64,000 nucleotides of DNA, taken from Serpula lacrymans var. lacrymans S7.9. Lineage: Eukaryota; Basidiomycota; Agaricomycetes; Boletales; Serpulaceae. Location: the NCBI RefSeq assembly GCF_000218685.1, contig NW_006763305.1, positions 776,039-840,038 of the forward strand. The letters run 5' to 3'. The notes under the pieces were generated by a model. The model was not told the origin of the DNA and did not search any database. It saw only the letters and a program-made list of their open reading frames with translations. Position 1 is the first letter of the stretch, and every line of letters starts with the position of its first letter. Below, one piece after another: positions 26,710-38,065 of this stretch. The position numbers and the translations under genes are program-made.

Positions 26710-27413
26710 ACGCGTTGGCATGCGGTGCTGAAGGCAATGTATGTCGTAAGGTTCGTCGCCATCATGTTCAGTCCGCATCGTATAAACCCGGCCGGACAAG
26801 TACACTCAAATGTATATTCCTACAACTGTTGTCTTGTGTATACGAGATGTATTCATAGCAGGTCACCCGAGAGACGAGCGCCTGGGACCTCGTCCTTTCT
26901 ATCTATCTATGTCTAAACAGCACTTTTTCGGCATGTCAATACCTCAGATTCGACGGATTCTCAGACGCTTGCATGCTCAAGTCAGGCTCTTTAATTAAAC
27001 GCTTCCATCATCGTTAGGTAACCCTTCAGCAGAGCCACAAGTGACATCCGTCCCTTGATTTAAAAGCCTCCAACTCATACACGGGCGACCTGTGCAACAT
27101 TGCACCTAAATATAATTTATGAGTAGCGTGCGTGCCCATCTTCTCAGCGATATATAAACTACTGATGAATTGTTCTTTAGGCCTTCATTTCTTTTGCATA
27201 AAGTCAACGTTCAAGAAAAAGCAACCAGCTGCAGTGCTTTTTTGGTCCTTTTGTGTATATATTGCCTACTATGGTTTCAATTCACTCCTCGTTTAGCGGT
27301 CTGGTTTGCAAGTATGGCTGTCTTCACAATATCTGAACATTGCCATCGCTTATATCTTCTCCAGCACAACGTATGATGTCTTCAATACGTCCACCACTAC
27401 CAGCGCCTACCCC
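26710..27413. other. Intergenic region
   Basis: About 700 nt; 3' flank of the GPALPP gene and promoter of the DUF6534 gene. Small frames only. The upstream ATG at 27306 is in frame with the next gene and could extend it. Confidence 0.4.
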
Positions 27414-29081
27414 ATGTACGGCAGTGCCGCCGCCGTTATTTATTCGCCTAATGGGAACACTAATACGTATGTTCATCCCCAATTCCAGTTTCGACTCATT
27501 ATAAGAACCTGAATTTTTGTGCCACTCATCTTGCAGAGATCCTGCAATTGTAAGCAAGTTCGGTCTGCAAACCGCACAAGATAAGCTAATATTGTAAGTT
27601 CACATGAAGGCCCTCGGTTACACGTTTAGTCTCGGATTTTTTGGCATCCCAGTTGTCCAAGCTTGTAAGGCTGTTGTTGCATCTTCCGTCTATCATCTCC
27701 CAATATCCTCTCCATGTTGCAGTCATTTACAATACCAGGTTTCCCGGTGATTCAAAATGGCTGAAATATCTGAGTGAGTCTCGATTTCGAACTCAATTCT
27801 CTTTCTCTTTTTCATTATTCATAGTTTGGATTATTTTGTTCATGGAGGGCTTGAGTGTTGTTCTCACTTTGTACGCTTTCTGGGAAGGGGAAACTTCTGC
27901 CTGTCTGTCATGTTCTGTCTCGACAGCTGTTTCAACACCATTGGTAGACTTTTCATGTGGTTCCGGGTCTACAGCAAAGATACCAGCAGCCATATGGACA
28001 TTTTTCGGTCTTTCGGTCCTTACAGGGTTAGGTGCGTTATTACCCTTCCATTTTTCTCCTCGTTTCTTACAGCAGGTCTAGCTAGTATCATCCATGGTAC
28101 ACGCCTTCTTTTGTTGGAGAATATGGACTATTAGCAGGTCATTTGTCCTACCTTCCATTGTAATGGCAGTAAGTATTTCAACATCGAAATTTTACTATCT
28201 AATGTGTTGCAGATATCATTGCTCCAATGTGTTATGTTAATATATGGTGGTACAAATTCAAATCATGCTTCAGGGCGGCCAGTGGATTCAGGTCAGCCGT
28301 TTGTTAGATGCCTCTTGGCAATGACTTTGATTTCTAATTTAATGCTAACAGGAGACTTCGTTGGGAGGAATGGAGGACCGCAATTCATACGTGGATTATG
28401 TAGGTCTCTATTCTTCACTATTCCTCGTAAACTTGAACGGGTATATTAGGTGTGGCTTGGCGGAAGTTGCATATGCGATACAATTATCACTGTCCAAATA
28501 ACAACGCTGGTTAGGAGATTTTTGTTTATATTATAATATTCAGCCTATCCAGAACTGATGTCTTAGCTCTTCCGACGCAAATCTGGAACCAACTTTAAGC
28601 AGACAAAATCAATGCTTACTAAGTTGATAAAGCTGACTATTGAAACCGGAATGGTCACAGCTATTGCAACTTTGGTAGAGCTGATTCTGGCTGTGGAATC
28701 GCAGCAAATGGTACACCTCATCATGTAAGCGTCTTTTTCTGACTTTTGCCACTGCTTTCCAATATGCATCTCGTTCAGATTCTACTCCCTTTCGAAGTTG
28801 TAAGTCTCACATCGGCGTGTTGCTGTGTCGCTTTGTTTACGTACCGGCGTTCTAGATATGCCAATTGCATGCTGGCAACCTTGAATGCTCGACTAGTGAT
28901 ATCCCGTGACGACTCACAACTTTATGAAGTGTCTACTGCACTTTTCGAGGCTAGAAATCCCGATATTTCAACATCATCACGCCGGATTGGACACGAGACT
29001 CGGTCGAGTCGTCGACAAACCGATGTTGAGGCCCCACCGGTTGCTGTTGAGGAGGCCAATATTGCGGTAAGACCTTTATGA
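27414..29081 (+). CDS. DUF6534-type serpentine membrane protein
   Basis: Polytopic membrane protein of a large Agaricomycete family without known function. Exons read: MYGSAAAVIYSPNGNTNT, DPAIVSKFGLQTAQDKLIL, LGFFGIPVVQAF, IYNTRFPGDSKWLKYL, IVWIILFMEGLSVVLTLYAFW, AIWTFFGLSVLTGL, and later the diagnostic cytoplasmic block: SMLTKLIKLTIETGMVTAIA, a short exon FYSLSKL, then YANCMLATLNAR, which is the family hallmark before the tail. The tail is serine/arginine-rich and acidic and ends at TGA 29079. At least eight introns. I could not place every middle exon between 28.1 and 28.56 kb. The start could be 27306 (MQVWLSSQY...). Its neighbour at 7.8 kb belongs to a different but topologically similar family. 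Confidence 0.75.
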
Positions 29082-29559
29082 CATAACTCCAACCCATCAA
29101 AGACCTGAGTAGGTATAATCTAGGACGGGATAGAAAACATCAAGTATACCTCATCCGATAGCATATTACACATCGATCTACCCCAAGTCCCAATTCATCT
29201 TACCATATCAAATGCCCCTAATTCTTCGGAGGAATGTTTGTGACCTGAATGACTTCTTACACAGCACCATCTCTGCCCGAAGCTCTACAAATCTCACAGA
29301 AAGCGAGTGGTTATGAGTTATATTGTGGCTGTCTTCTGAAACTTACCCAGCTTTCTCTTTTTTTTTCGTTGGTATATTAGTTTCTGTTCTACTTGTACAG
29401 ACCTTCACCACGACGAAACAGACAATGAATCTTGAGCCTTATACTTGCGAAACTTGTCTCTCCAGTTATAATGAGTACACGCAGCGATTCAATGCGATTA
29501 TGATTATACCGAAACTGGCAACTTTATTACTACGTTCGGCATGGTTATAGGAGACGCCG
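29082..29559. other. Convergent intergenic region
   Basis: About 480 nt between the DUF6534 gene and LysM module B. A 75-codon frame at 29323-29550 has one hydrophobic stretch but no family match and probably is not a gene. Confidence 0.4.
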
Positions 29560-29607
29560 TTAGGAAAAAAGAATACCAAACTCATCTAACCTAGAAACAC
29601 CATGCGA

Positions 29608-30265
29608 CTACTGCGAGCTGGTGAGATTTACGTAAATCTGACTGGCCGTGCACAAAACCTGAGAATCATGTCCATGTGAGTGCGTATACAGCACGAGTTA
29701 ACTTTCAAACGTACCTCGCCAGGGTAAAGATCATTGCAGATCGGGTTTACATTTGGGTTGTTGGTGAGAAGTGTGCTGATAGGGATTCCAGCGCCCGCAG
29801 CGATAGTACTGCAAGTATCTCCGGATTGCATAACGAACGTGGTGTTACAGTCTTGACCAGTGAGGCCCAAACAAATTACCTGCAATCCCGAAAAATCTCT
29901 CTCAGTCAATATGGATTGACACCAAGGACATGCAGAACTCACCTCGCCCTCAGCCAAATTGCTACAATCGGTGTTTATGACACCCGCATTAACGGCGGAA
30001 AGCTGATAGCTAAAGAAATCAATGGTTTGGAACTAGTATATTGGAGTTTGTGAGGTTAGAAACTCACGTCGAAACATTTTGCTGAGCAGAAATGATATCA
30101 CAGCTATCACCAAGATGAATTGTGTAGTTCCTGTCGCAATTGGGAGGCAGCGATGCTATAATTTGGTGATTTGTCAAGGCGGGTGAGCTTGGTAGTAAAG
30201 CTAGAGAACTGACCGATCGATACACCTGCAAGGGCGAAAAGGGAAAACATCATGTTGGTAAACAT
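29608..30265 (-). CDS. Secreted two-LysM protein (LysM effector-like), copy B
   Basis: Paralog of the LysM protein at 3.0-3.7 kb with the same five-exon plan. Signal peptide MFTNMMFSLFALAGVSIAS, then NYTIHLGDSCDIISAQQ as first LysM unit and TTFVMQSGDTCSTIA as second, followed by NPNVNPICNDLYPGEVLC and a terminal NLTSSQ before TAG (29608-29610). Introns keep GT-AG borders at the equivalent positions. Substitutions are scattered and many are silent or conservative, and no stop or frameshift was seen, so both copies look functional. It should bind chitin-like glycans outside the cell. Its TATA-like box is retained, but sequences beyond about -760 are displaced by the transposon, which may alter expression. 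Confidence 0.88.
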
Positions 30266-30363
30266 TCTGAACGAAGTTTTTCCTTGAACCTCTGTGGATT
30301 TCACAAATGAAGTGGAGAGAGAATGGAGTGGGAGGATGACTGTTTCCAAAGATATATCTATCG

Positions 30364-30371
30364 CCTTTATA
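30364..30371 (-). promoter_or_regulatory. TATA box of LysM gene B
   Basis: TATAAAGG on the minus strand about 100 nt before the start codon, matching the TATA box of copy A in position and flanks (GATATATC follows in both). Confidence 0.55.
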
Positions 30372-31181
30372 CTTTTTTCATAGGCCCAAAAAAGCGGCGA
30401 GAAGAATTGATGTGCAATGACCGACCAGTACTGACTGAGCACATATAAAAAAGTAGCCCACGGTGACCACGGAAAATGATCGAGAAGGAAATGTTCTCAC
30501 TGTGAATGACTCGTAACGTCTAGAACCTTGATGCAGAGTAACAGTGCCCATACATTTACGGACTTAAAAGATTCAAGAACATTGATGAGACAAGAAACAA
30601 GAACGCGATCATGAGGACCACAGGATACGATGCCGCGATATTGATGAAAATTCAATTGACGCCTACGCAACAAGACGTGAGTGGCAGCATTGAAGGTACC
30701 ATCGAGCCAACGTACGTAGAGCAACGTTCTCCGTCTACATAAATATGACTCAGTAAGGCACAAAAGGCAGCATGCGCTGTTAAGCAGATGTTATTGCAGT
30801 AGCGCTCTTGAAAGATCGCGGATCGTGAAAAGAAGTAGTAATCGGCACTGCAAAAAAGAAAGATCGCGTCAGTCACCTGGATAAAATCAAACAAGATTGC
30901 TAGCGTACAGCCACCACAGGACCGCGTCCAAGAATTGAGGTTAATATCATCCAAGGTTGTTTGTATATGCACTGAAACGTTCGAGTCCATGGATCACTGA
31001 GCCGCTGGTGCTAAATCCAGAATACTAAGAGCAATGTGCATGGGGTGAAGGCCACATGCCTCGAGGAGATGGGAGTAAAGATAGCTACTGGTCATCGTGC
31101 AAAACAGCTGCATTGATGGCGCAAAGAACCTCCCCAAGACACTCTAAGGTCACTCAACGATACCCTCTGCGTTCCCTAAGG

Positions 31182-32490
31182 ATGTCTGGCCTCAATAAAC
31201 CTACAGATACAACCACAACCATTTCACAGAAGAAAAAGAAGGTGCCGAAGTGCATCTGGACAGAAAGCGACACCAAAAAATTGGTTGAACTGGCTGAGGA
31301 GCACCTTGGCCTGCTTGGAGAGGGTGGGGGGTATAAGCCTCAGTTCTATAACCTGGCTGAGGGCATTCTGGCTCCTTTAACAACAAAAGGAGCCACCAAA
31401 ACAGCCGACTCAATCCGTAACAAATGGTTCAGCATTAGTAGTAGAAGTACCTTTTAAAGCTTCATTGCTAAATGCTATTTCAGCTAAAGAAGGAGCTTAG
31501 TTGTGTAGATCAGTTGATGAACACTTCCAGGCTTGGATTTGACGTACAATGTGGACTGAAGATTACTGATGCAAACAGGCACATTTGGGATGCTTTCCTC
31601 AAAGTGAGCATCTTTATCCTTAGCAGGTATGGGATGGGCTTACCTTTTTTTTGCGGAGCAAGTCAAAAGATGTTAAGTCAACCTACAACCGGTTAGCTTT
31701 GGATGGGTGGAGGTGGTATGACTTGATCACAGCTATTCTACCAAGCCGGGCAAAAGGGACTCACATTCTCCGTGCATCTCAAGCACAATCTGCAAAGATC
31801 AGTTCAGCAAGTAAAGATAGGATGGATGTGGATGCTGAAGGCAATAGTGGAGGGGAGGATGGAGAGGACAAAGGTGATGAAGAGGGTGCGGAAAGAGAGG
31901 CAATTGAAAGAGAGGCGGTTGTTAGCGCCAGAAAAGACAAGGGAAAGAGTGGGAGTGAATCCGGCACCTTGTATGTGTCATCTATCCACTCCAAACCTAC
32001 TAGCGCATCTGTCAGCATCACGTCCTCCGGAAAATGCAAGTATTCGGCCGTTGATAGTACCTCTGTAATCTCTGCCACCCCAAGCAAAGCCCCACATCCT
32101 TCTGGCGCCGCTGCAATCAATGGTGTGAAGGAACAGATGCAGCGGATGGCGGATAACAAGGAACAGCACGATGACTTCAGGTACCGTTTCCTGAACATCA
32201 TAGAGAGTGCTTTCACTGGCAGCGTATCCGGTGGTGGATCTTCAAACATTGCTTCGTCTTCGTCTTCTCGACACGTTGAGCCTTTGAACACAAGGAGTCA
32301 GGCCATTAGAATGGCTGGGCAGATTGAGACACAGCTCAATGACGAGCAAAAAATTGCATTCATTGATATGCTTCGTGCAGATAATGTGCTAATAGGTGAT
32401 TACCTCAATATGGCCACACAGGACGAAAATCTTCGCATAATGTGGGTGGATAAGCTGTTGAAGGACTTTACTGCGTTTCCGTCCAACTAG
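31182..32490 (+). CDS. Myb/SANT-like DNA-binding protein of Harbinger element
   Basis: Accessory protein expected to bind the transposon ends and help the transposase. From the ATG at 31182 (MSGLNKPTDTTTTISQ) a basic stretch precedes the Myb/SANT-like start PKCIWTESDTKKLVELAEEH, then ADSIRNKWFS. Later exons give KKELSCVDQLMNTSRLGFD, HIWDAFLK, and then SKDVKSTYNRLALDGWRWYD and AILPSRAKGTHIL. The rest is acidic and serine-rich, with a helical C-terminus ending in LLKDFTAFPSN. The first splice junction (about 31433-31478) could not be made in frame with a standard donor and acceptor, so the copy may be damaged there. An in-frame ATG at 31056 lies upstream. Confidence 0.7.
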
Positions 32491-32669
32491 GTCTGTTGTT
32501 GTCTGTTGTTGTCTTCATTTTTTGTTATAACTTGCTGTATCCCTGCTCGAATGTAAACTATATACGTTGATGTGGAAATGGAATCAATTTTGCTGTGAAC
32601 TTATGAGAAAACAAATGAATACCGGCACCCTAGCTACTCTGTAAATAATTGGCCTCTTGTCCTCAGCTC

Positions 32670-33954
32670 TCAACGATACAATGCCCACATCCTCTCTGCA
32701 ATCTGATCACAATGCAAATTGGCTCCAAGCCAGTCTGGCTCAGTTGTTGGCCCTTCTGCAAGGGAGCCAGTGCTCTCCAGGGTTGAGGTAGTACTTGCTT
32801 CGGGGAACATATTGATATCTTCAGGATCATGAGTTCGGATGTAGTTGTGTACCATGCAAAGTGCTGATGGTACACGGGCTTGAATGTCCATATCAAATTC
32901 AGGGGGGCAGACAAGGATTCGAAACCGGCGCTTGAAAACTCCGAAGATTCGCTCGATGCAGCAGCGAGCTTGAGCATGCCGCAAATTGAAGAGCTCTTCC
33001 TTGCTCTTTGGCCTAGTTATAATGTTAGAATAGCTAGACATATCACAAATAGACTCACCTAAGTCCAACACAGCCCCATTTGGCCAAATGATAATGTTCC
33101 CCTCGATAAGGAACAAGAAGTTCAGGGCAAGACCCAAAACCAGTGTCCGCCAGGTAATATTTACCTGGGGGGACACGTAGATCATGCTGCCGAGCATCAG
33201 CAGCAGAGCCCTCCCACCCTGTAAGCATATAGAGAAACCGTAAAGCAAAGGAGCAGCATGCCAGACAATTCTGGGTGACTGCTCCCTTGCGGTTTCTTGA
33301 CAGATGGCGCTCAGATGACTTTGGGGCACATGCAATGTGCGTACCATCAATAGCGCCGATAGCACCTGAAAAAAATGGAAATAGCTTCGGGTTGTTTTAA
33401 ATTTCGGGTGGAATGGAATCATTGAGGGTAAGTGTACATAGTTAGTGTATATAGGTGCTGATGAAAATGCGAATAAAATCTCCTTGAAATACCTGTAAAA
33501 TGGTGAAAAGCTGGTGCATTAGTAGATAAAACTTTACTCACTTTGAAAGGGTGTCACTTGCACACTGGAAACGCTCGCCAACGTGCTTGAGAGTGAGCCC
33601 TGTGACGCACATATACAGGAAGACACCCAGCTTCTCCTGTAAGGTGACATGTTTGGAATTGGTATGGCCTGCTCGCTTCAACACCCTGATCAGCCCTTCG
33701 AATACATGTTTATTTACACCTAGCTCGCTTTTGATCCTACCCAGATGTCCATTGATCAGCTCTTGGATCCAGCCTTGGCCTGACAGCACAGAAGTGTGGT
33801 ATGGTGTCTTGTCGTATAGTGATTGAGAGTATAACACAATTGATTCGGAGGCGGCGAGTACAGCATGGTCTTCTTCGTCATCATCATCCATTGAGTCCTC
33901 ATCATCCGACACCAGATACTCCAGTAGCATGAGACGGAGAGCTTTATTATCCAT
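32670..33954 (-). pseudogene. PIF/Harbinger transposase (DDE_Tnp_4), probably frameshifted
   Basis: Exon 1 (about 33540-33954) begins MDNKALRLMLLEYLVSD, carries an acidic tract and the helical N-terminal region (LQEKLGVFLYMCVTGLTLKHV). Exon 2 holds the first catalytic aspartate in GAIGAIDGTHI, then RKGAVTQNCLACC, GWEGSAADAR and the second aspartate in YYLADTGFG. Exon 3 has RHAQARCCIERIFGVFKRRF with the catalytic glutamate. The frame that reads into exon 2 (FHPKFKTTRSYF) differs by one from the frame of NPKLFPFFSGAIGAIDG, and the switch falls in an A-run near 33395, so a single-base loss is likely. The usual spacer between ADAR and RVPPGKYY also looks about ten residues short. Catalytic residues remain, but the copy is probably non-autonomous now. 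Confidence 0.75.
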
Positions 33955-34225
33955 TGCAATATCTCACCCAGGCAAGCGACAATACTACTTCCATGTTTGG
34001 ATGCCGAATCCCGTTATCAAGGTTAGAGCTCCGACTTAAAAGGACAGCCACCATAGTTACGGGCGGTAATTTTGGGCGCCCAAACCACATCGTTTGGATG
34101 TTCCCGTACATGCTATAACTTGTAACTTGAACAACTTGAAGGTGCATTTCCAAGTCAGGGTGAACATCGTTGTTTATATTTGCTTGATTCCCAAGCCATA
34201 GGAAAACAAATGCAAACAAACGCTA

Positions 34226-35000
34226 CCTACTCACGTTGTACATGGGCATTCATCCAAAAGATCACGATAGTGACTATACGATATAACTCTTTAATCCAAG
34301 GTCTCTATACCAAGCTTTTACTCAATTACCTCAGTAGGACTCCATTGAGCACCATTGTATCAAGGAGCTTTTATCGAGCCGACTGGTGTATGCGCTGATC
34401 TCCAGCTGCGGTCGCGTAAGTTAGTCCTAGACCACATTCAGTATCATTAATCTCCGCATCCTACAAATCTCTCATGCCTTACAGACGATGACTACTCGTT
34501 TCAGCTAAAGCTAATCACGTAGTCGGCCAGAAGAAGGTATGGAGATCATGATATTTGTTTAAGTCAAAGAACACAAAATGAGCATGCCGGCATCACACCC
34601 ATACACACTACACAGTGATCAGCTTAATGAAATGAGGCTAATGGGGTGCGACGAGCTTTTGAGACCTTCGTGGTTGCTTTCAACTGTCATGTACGATTAC
34701 GATAGCACTGAGCACTACTAGCATCCCTAGTAATAAACTGACATGGAATTTCTGTCAGTCTTTCGGATAATCAGGAACACCTAAGGCGGTCAGCTCATTC
34801 CTGGTCAAGATTAATGGTACATTCCAAAAATCGGCGTGAGAATGCCAGAGTATTGCAGTCGTGTTAAATTTCAGGTACAGCGTGCTGCAGCGACGAACGT
34901 GCGCTTTTCTGTCACTACTAACGCCCTGGATGTGATCCATAAATCGAGCCAGGGCCCTTTCCGCTCAGCTCTCTTCTGATTTACCACCAAAGAGTCAAAC
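34226..35000. other. Intergenic region upstream of acetyltransferase
   Basis: About 775 nt with no supported frame; should contain the acetyltransferase promoter. A weak minus frame at 34755-35146 crosses its start and is treated as a shadow. Confidence 0.45.
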
Positions 35001-35931
35001 ATGGCAGAAAAACCAGCGTGCATTCGCACCCTCCAGCCTTCAGATGAAAAGCTAGTCAGATTTATGATAGGGAAAAGCATCATGGAGCCTTTAGCAGATG
35101 CGAACCGACGAGGTATGTCAATGCAATTGCTCGTACTATAAGGCACATAATAGTTTATTCTTTTTTATGTACTTGTTTGTTCCAGCCGTGTTCCATCCAT
35201 TGGTTATAAGTATATGGGTAGCCCTATCGTCCGTTATGGTACAGCTCTTGGGTTGGTGGCCCAAACCCGAATATGGATGGATGACCTACCTTGCTCCACT
35301 CCCAGCTTTTGGCTCCTGGGGCGTAGCAATCCTTTTTTTTCTCGACTGGTGAGCCATAACAGCCTTTGTTTGCGTATCTTATTTTGACACTTTTATGCTA
35401 TCCCTATCAAGGTTCAATCGACCATACTTTGAGGACCTATTGACCTTAACATTGCGGAAACCAGACGTTGGGAAAATACAGGAGCATTACAGCCTCTCAC
35501 CCTCTTCTGGATTCTTTATTCTCGAGTATGGCGGGGATTTTGTGGGTCTCATCGGTATCGACGCATCCAAAGAGTCTCTGCAAGAAAAAACTATTGCATC
35601 CATGGGAGAACGCTTAGATTCAAAAAACAAAGCTACATCACGGATCGCCACAATTCGTCACTTCCATGTAGAGCCTCCTTTCCGAAAAGCCAAAATACAG
35701 AACGATCTACTGAAACACGCTTTGGACCACGCTTTTGGTGCCAGCAAAACGGTGCAGAAGGTAGATGGGACAGACTCGCCTCTTGTTCCATATAAGACGA
35801 ACTGTTTCAAGGAGAATGGCTTTGGAATAGAGAAAACCGAAGGCAAACTTGGGCTTTTCGGGTGGGCGCTTAATTTGAGGACTGTGGACAGGGCGACATG
35901 GGAGAAGGCGAAAAAGACCAGGGACAGCTGA
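35001..35931 (+). CDS. Membrane-anchored GNAT-family N-acetyltransferase
   Basis: Predicted acetyl-CoA-dependent N-acetyltransferase with an internal membrane hairpin. Exon 1 from the ATG at 35001 encodes MAEKPACIRTLQPSDEKLVR, the first GNAT strand and helix, to LADANRR. Exon 2 (from about 35183) supplies two hydrophobic segments (VISIWVALSSVMVQLLGWW and LAPLPAFGSWGVAILFFLDW). Exon 3 gives the C-terminal GNAT half: SGFFILEYGGDFVGLIGID, ATIRHFHVEPPFRKAKIQND (the acetyl-CoA-binding region, with R/K replacing the usual Gly-rich loop), and PYKTNCFKENGFG. The stop is TGA at 35929. This architecture recalls NAT8-like enzymes. The substrate is unknown. Confidence 0.8.
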
Positions 35932-36624
35932 AGGCTGTGAACCTGGCAGTATACCGTGTGCCATTTCTAATTGCTGCGTATGCTAGGTATGCCCATTGCA
36001 TTGTATATCGTAAACCATAATGATTATTTGAAACCCGTACCAATTGCTTTTATCCATTTTCCGTTTGTTATTATATTGTCATCGACCTTGAGGATATGCA
36101 GCTCTAGTTCTTCCAAATAAAAAAATAACATTTACACCATGATTGAGTTGACGAGTGGATACGGCATATTCAGAAAATATCGTTCCTGAGTACCAGTCCT
36201 CTTATCTTTATTTCGGTCAGTCTCGGGTGTTTACTTAGCTAAGTGCCTCCCTAGCTTGAGTTAACCCAGAGCTCTGGGCTGTATAAAATGCTGCCCGATG
36301 TGTCTCGGGAGATGCATGCGTCGCCGTATGATTGATCAGAAAGTAATGTTGGATTGCAAGAAATGAATATGCTTGCATGCTATATATAGGGCTACATGGA
36401 TTGAATGCGTCGAAAACAGTGAGCAAATGCGTCATGAAAAATGTACCTCCTCAACAAATACACAAATACAGGCATCATACTCCCCATATACTAGCCCTGG
36501 CCATGGGTAAGCATATTAGGCGCACAAGTATCAGACGGTTCAAATGAAAGTTCTCGTCTACGTGAGAGAAACAAAGAGCCTAGCAGCCTGCCAAAAACAA
36601 AAAATCAACCTTACGCACATACAG
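35932..36624. other. Convergent intergenic region
   Basis: About 690 nt of AT-rich sequence between two 3' ends; a short A-run occurs at 36118-36126. No gene seen. Confidence 0.45.
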
Positions 36625-37251
36625 TTAAAAGCTATATGCGCACTTATTTTGATTCTCGTATCGCTTGGTGACAGATTGTACTTCGTGTCCCTCGGACTTT
36701 TCACCAAAAGCGGATGGGCTAGAATGCAGCGATGAAGACGGATAGGTATTGGGGAAATAAGCGCCAGAAGATGAAAAGAACCCTGGTGGTTGCAGATAAA
36801 TTGATGTCTTTTCTGGTGAATTGGAATGCGAGGTGGGGGGACTTGAGTATGCATTGAAGGTTGATCCCGAGGCGACACTTGAGCTAGAAGAGAATATTTG
36901 ACGATGGTGGGATAGCACATGTATCTCACGCAGGATACTGTTAGCCTGCTTGTATGACTGCGAAACTCCTTCATCCCTAGTCACGACTCCAGTGTCCGAT
37001 GATGGATCCCCCTGGCTTGGCCCTGCAGGGTCTTCTAACCACTCCTCGCCATCACTCTCTACGCCACCACTACCAGATCTCGAGTTTGTGCTCACACCTG
37101 ATAGATCAGGCCCTAGTCGTTTCCGCTTCATTCTGCTTCCGTATATGTCCTCTTCCCGCATGTCTCGTTTGAATGGCAACATAGGATCGTCTGGTGCGAA
37201 TATGGGCAGTGAAGTCGGAGGCGGAGAGACAGGTCTGGAACGTTTGAGCAT
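36625..37251 (-). CDS. Unrecognised serine/proline-rich protein
   Basis: A 208-codon uninterrupted frame beginning MLKRSRPVSPPPTSLPIF, with a basic patch (RMKRKRLGPD) that could be a nuclear localisation signal, an acidic SDGEEWLEDPAG segment, a helix around SYKQANSILREIHVLSHHRQIF (the most structured part), and a serine-rich disordered tail. No domain is recognised. The central helix and basic patch are the features most likely to be conserved. The last dozen residues may really lie past an intron; I give the frame as it stands. Confidence 0.6.
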   Translation of the reverse strand: MLKRSRPVSPPPTSLPIFAPDDPMLPFKRDMREEDIYGSRMKRKRLGPDLSGVSTNSRSGSGGVESDGEEWLEDPAGPSQGDPSSDTGVVTRDEGVSQSYKQANSILREIHVLSHHRQIFSSSSSVASGSTFNAYSSPPTSHSNSPEKTSIYLQPPGFFSSSGAYFPNTYPSSSLHSSPSAFGEKSEGHEVQSVTKRYENQNKCAYSF

Positions 37252-38065
37252 CTGTGATAACTTGAGCTTCAGAGTACTTTTTATACTATAAGGTAAACAA
37301 TGGAATCAGGGAGTGGGTGGAGGAGACGGGATACCAACGACAAACAAAAACTGAGGGAACGAGGACTCGACTTTAAATTAAAGCATACGTATGGTGACAG
37401 CGGTCACGTGCATCGCGGTTTTCCTGCTCTCCTCGTTTCGTCGTCATACACGATACCAAGTGCTCTTGTCATTTGCAGGGTTGTATTTATTCACTATCGA
37501 CGCAACAGGGATCTATTAGATCATTCGTTGTTTTATTTCTGTGGGTTTCATACCAATCCGGGTGTTCATCCAGTATCAAAGCACGACCACACGTAAGTTA
37601 CCGGATATTGACATGACCATAATGTTGCCGTAACAGCGACGCAGATCTTTGAAGAATTTAGATCCCTATATATTGACTCGCCTTCAACCCGTATAAAATT
37701 GCACGTGTCGCGCAGTCTCTTTCCTTGCTGGACGAAAGAGCGTGGATAATGAGGATCATCAATTTTAGAGTCACAATCCCCGACAGGTTGCATTCAACGT
37801 CTCACAATATTTGATGCTATTCGATTCGGTGTCTGTGAAATATATGAAGGTTTTCGGGCTTGTTCTTGGTTTCAGTGAATTTGCGTGTAGGTTATAGGGG
37901 CTTTACCCCAAAAATGATATTTGTCGTTGCTGAACTTGAAAGGTATTGGTAAATAATGACAAATAACGTCTCTCCTGCCTTTCGTTGGCGTCGCATCTAT
38001 TCGCTGCTAGTCTGCGAACACAACTCTTCCGACCAGTCGTCCAATATCCCAGCAGCGCTAAGTTG
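37252..38065. other. Divergent intergenic region
   Basis: About 810 nt between two divergently transcribed unknown genes, so it should contain both promoters. No RNA gene or repeat seen. Confidence 0.45.

Larger units (their letters stand above)
31029..34115. mobile_element. PIF/Harbinger-type DNA transposon (boundaries tentative)
   Basis: Contains a Myb/SANT-like gene (+) and a DDE_Tnp_4 transposase (-) arranged tail to tail, the two-gene layout of PIF/Harbinger elements. Boundaries come from comparison with the empty copy A, which puts the junctions near 31.02 and 34.12 kb. The best terminal match is GAGCAATGTGCATGGGG at the left against TAGCATGTACGGG read inward from the right, each next to a TAA triplet (31026-31028 and 34116-34118) as possible 3-nt target duplication. 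The terminal similarity is weak, so exact ends are uncertain. A 14-nt palindrome TTTGGGCGCCCAAA lies at 34071-34084. Confidence 0.7.
29560..34225 (-). repeat. Duplicated LysM module, copy B (split by transposon)
   Basis: Reverse-strand counterpart of 2190-3715. The homologous parts are about 29560-31025 and about 34120-34225; the intervening 3.1 kb is absent from copy A and contains the Harbinger genes. The distance from the shared upstream block to the LysM start codon is about 0.8 kb in copy A and about 3.9 kb here. Confidence 0.82.

Noticed and set aside
30652..30990. 112-codon minus-strand frame with hydrophobic stretches
   Set aside because: It lies in the part of LysM module B that aligns with non-coding sequence upstream of LysM gene A, where no matching frame exists.
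34071..34084. 14-nt palindrome TTTGGGCGCCCAAA as the Harbinger terminal repeat
   Set aside because: No matching sequence at the left end of the element; it lies about 30 nt inside the likely right boundary.
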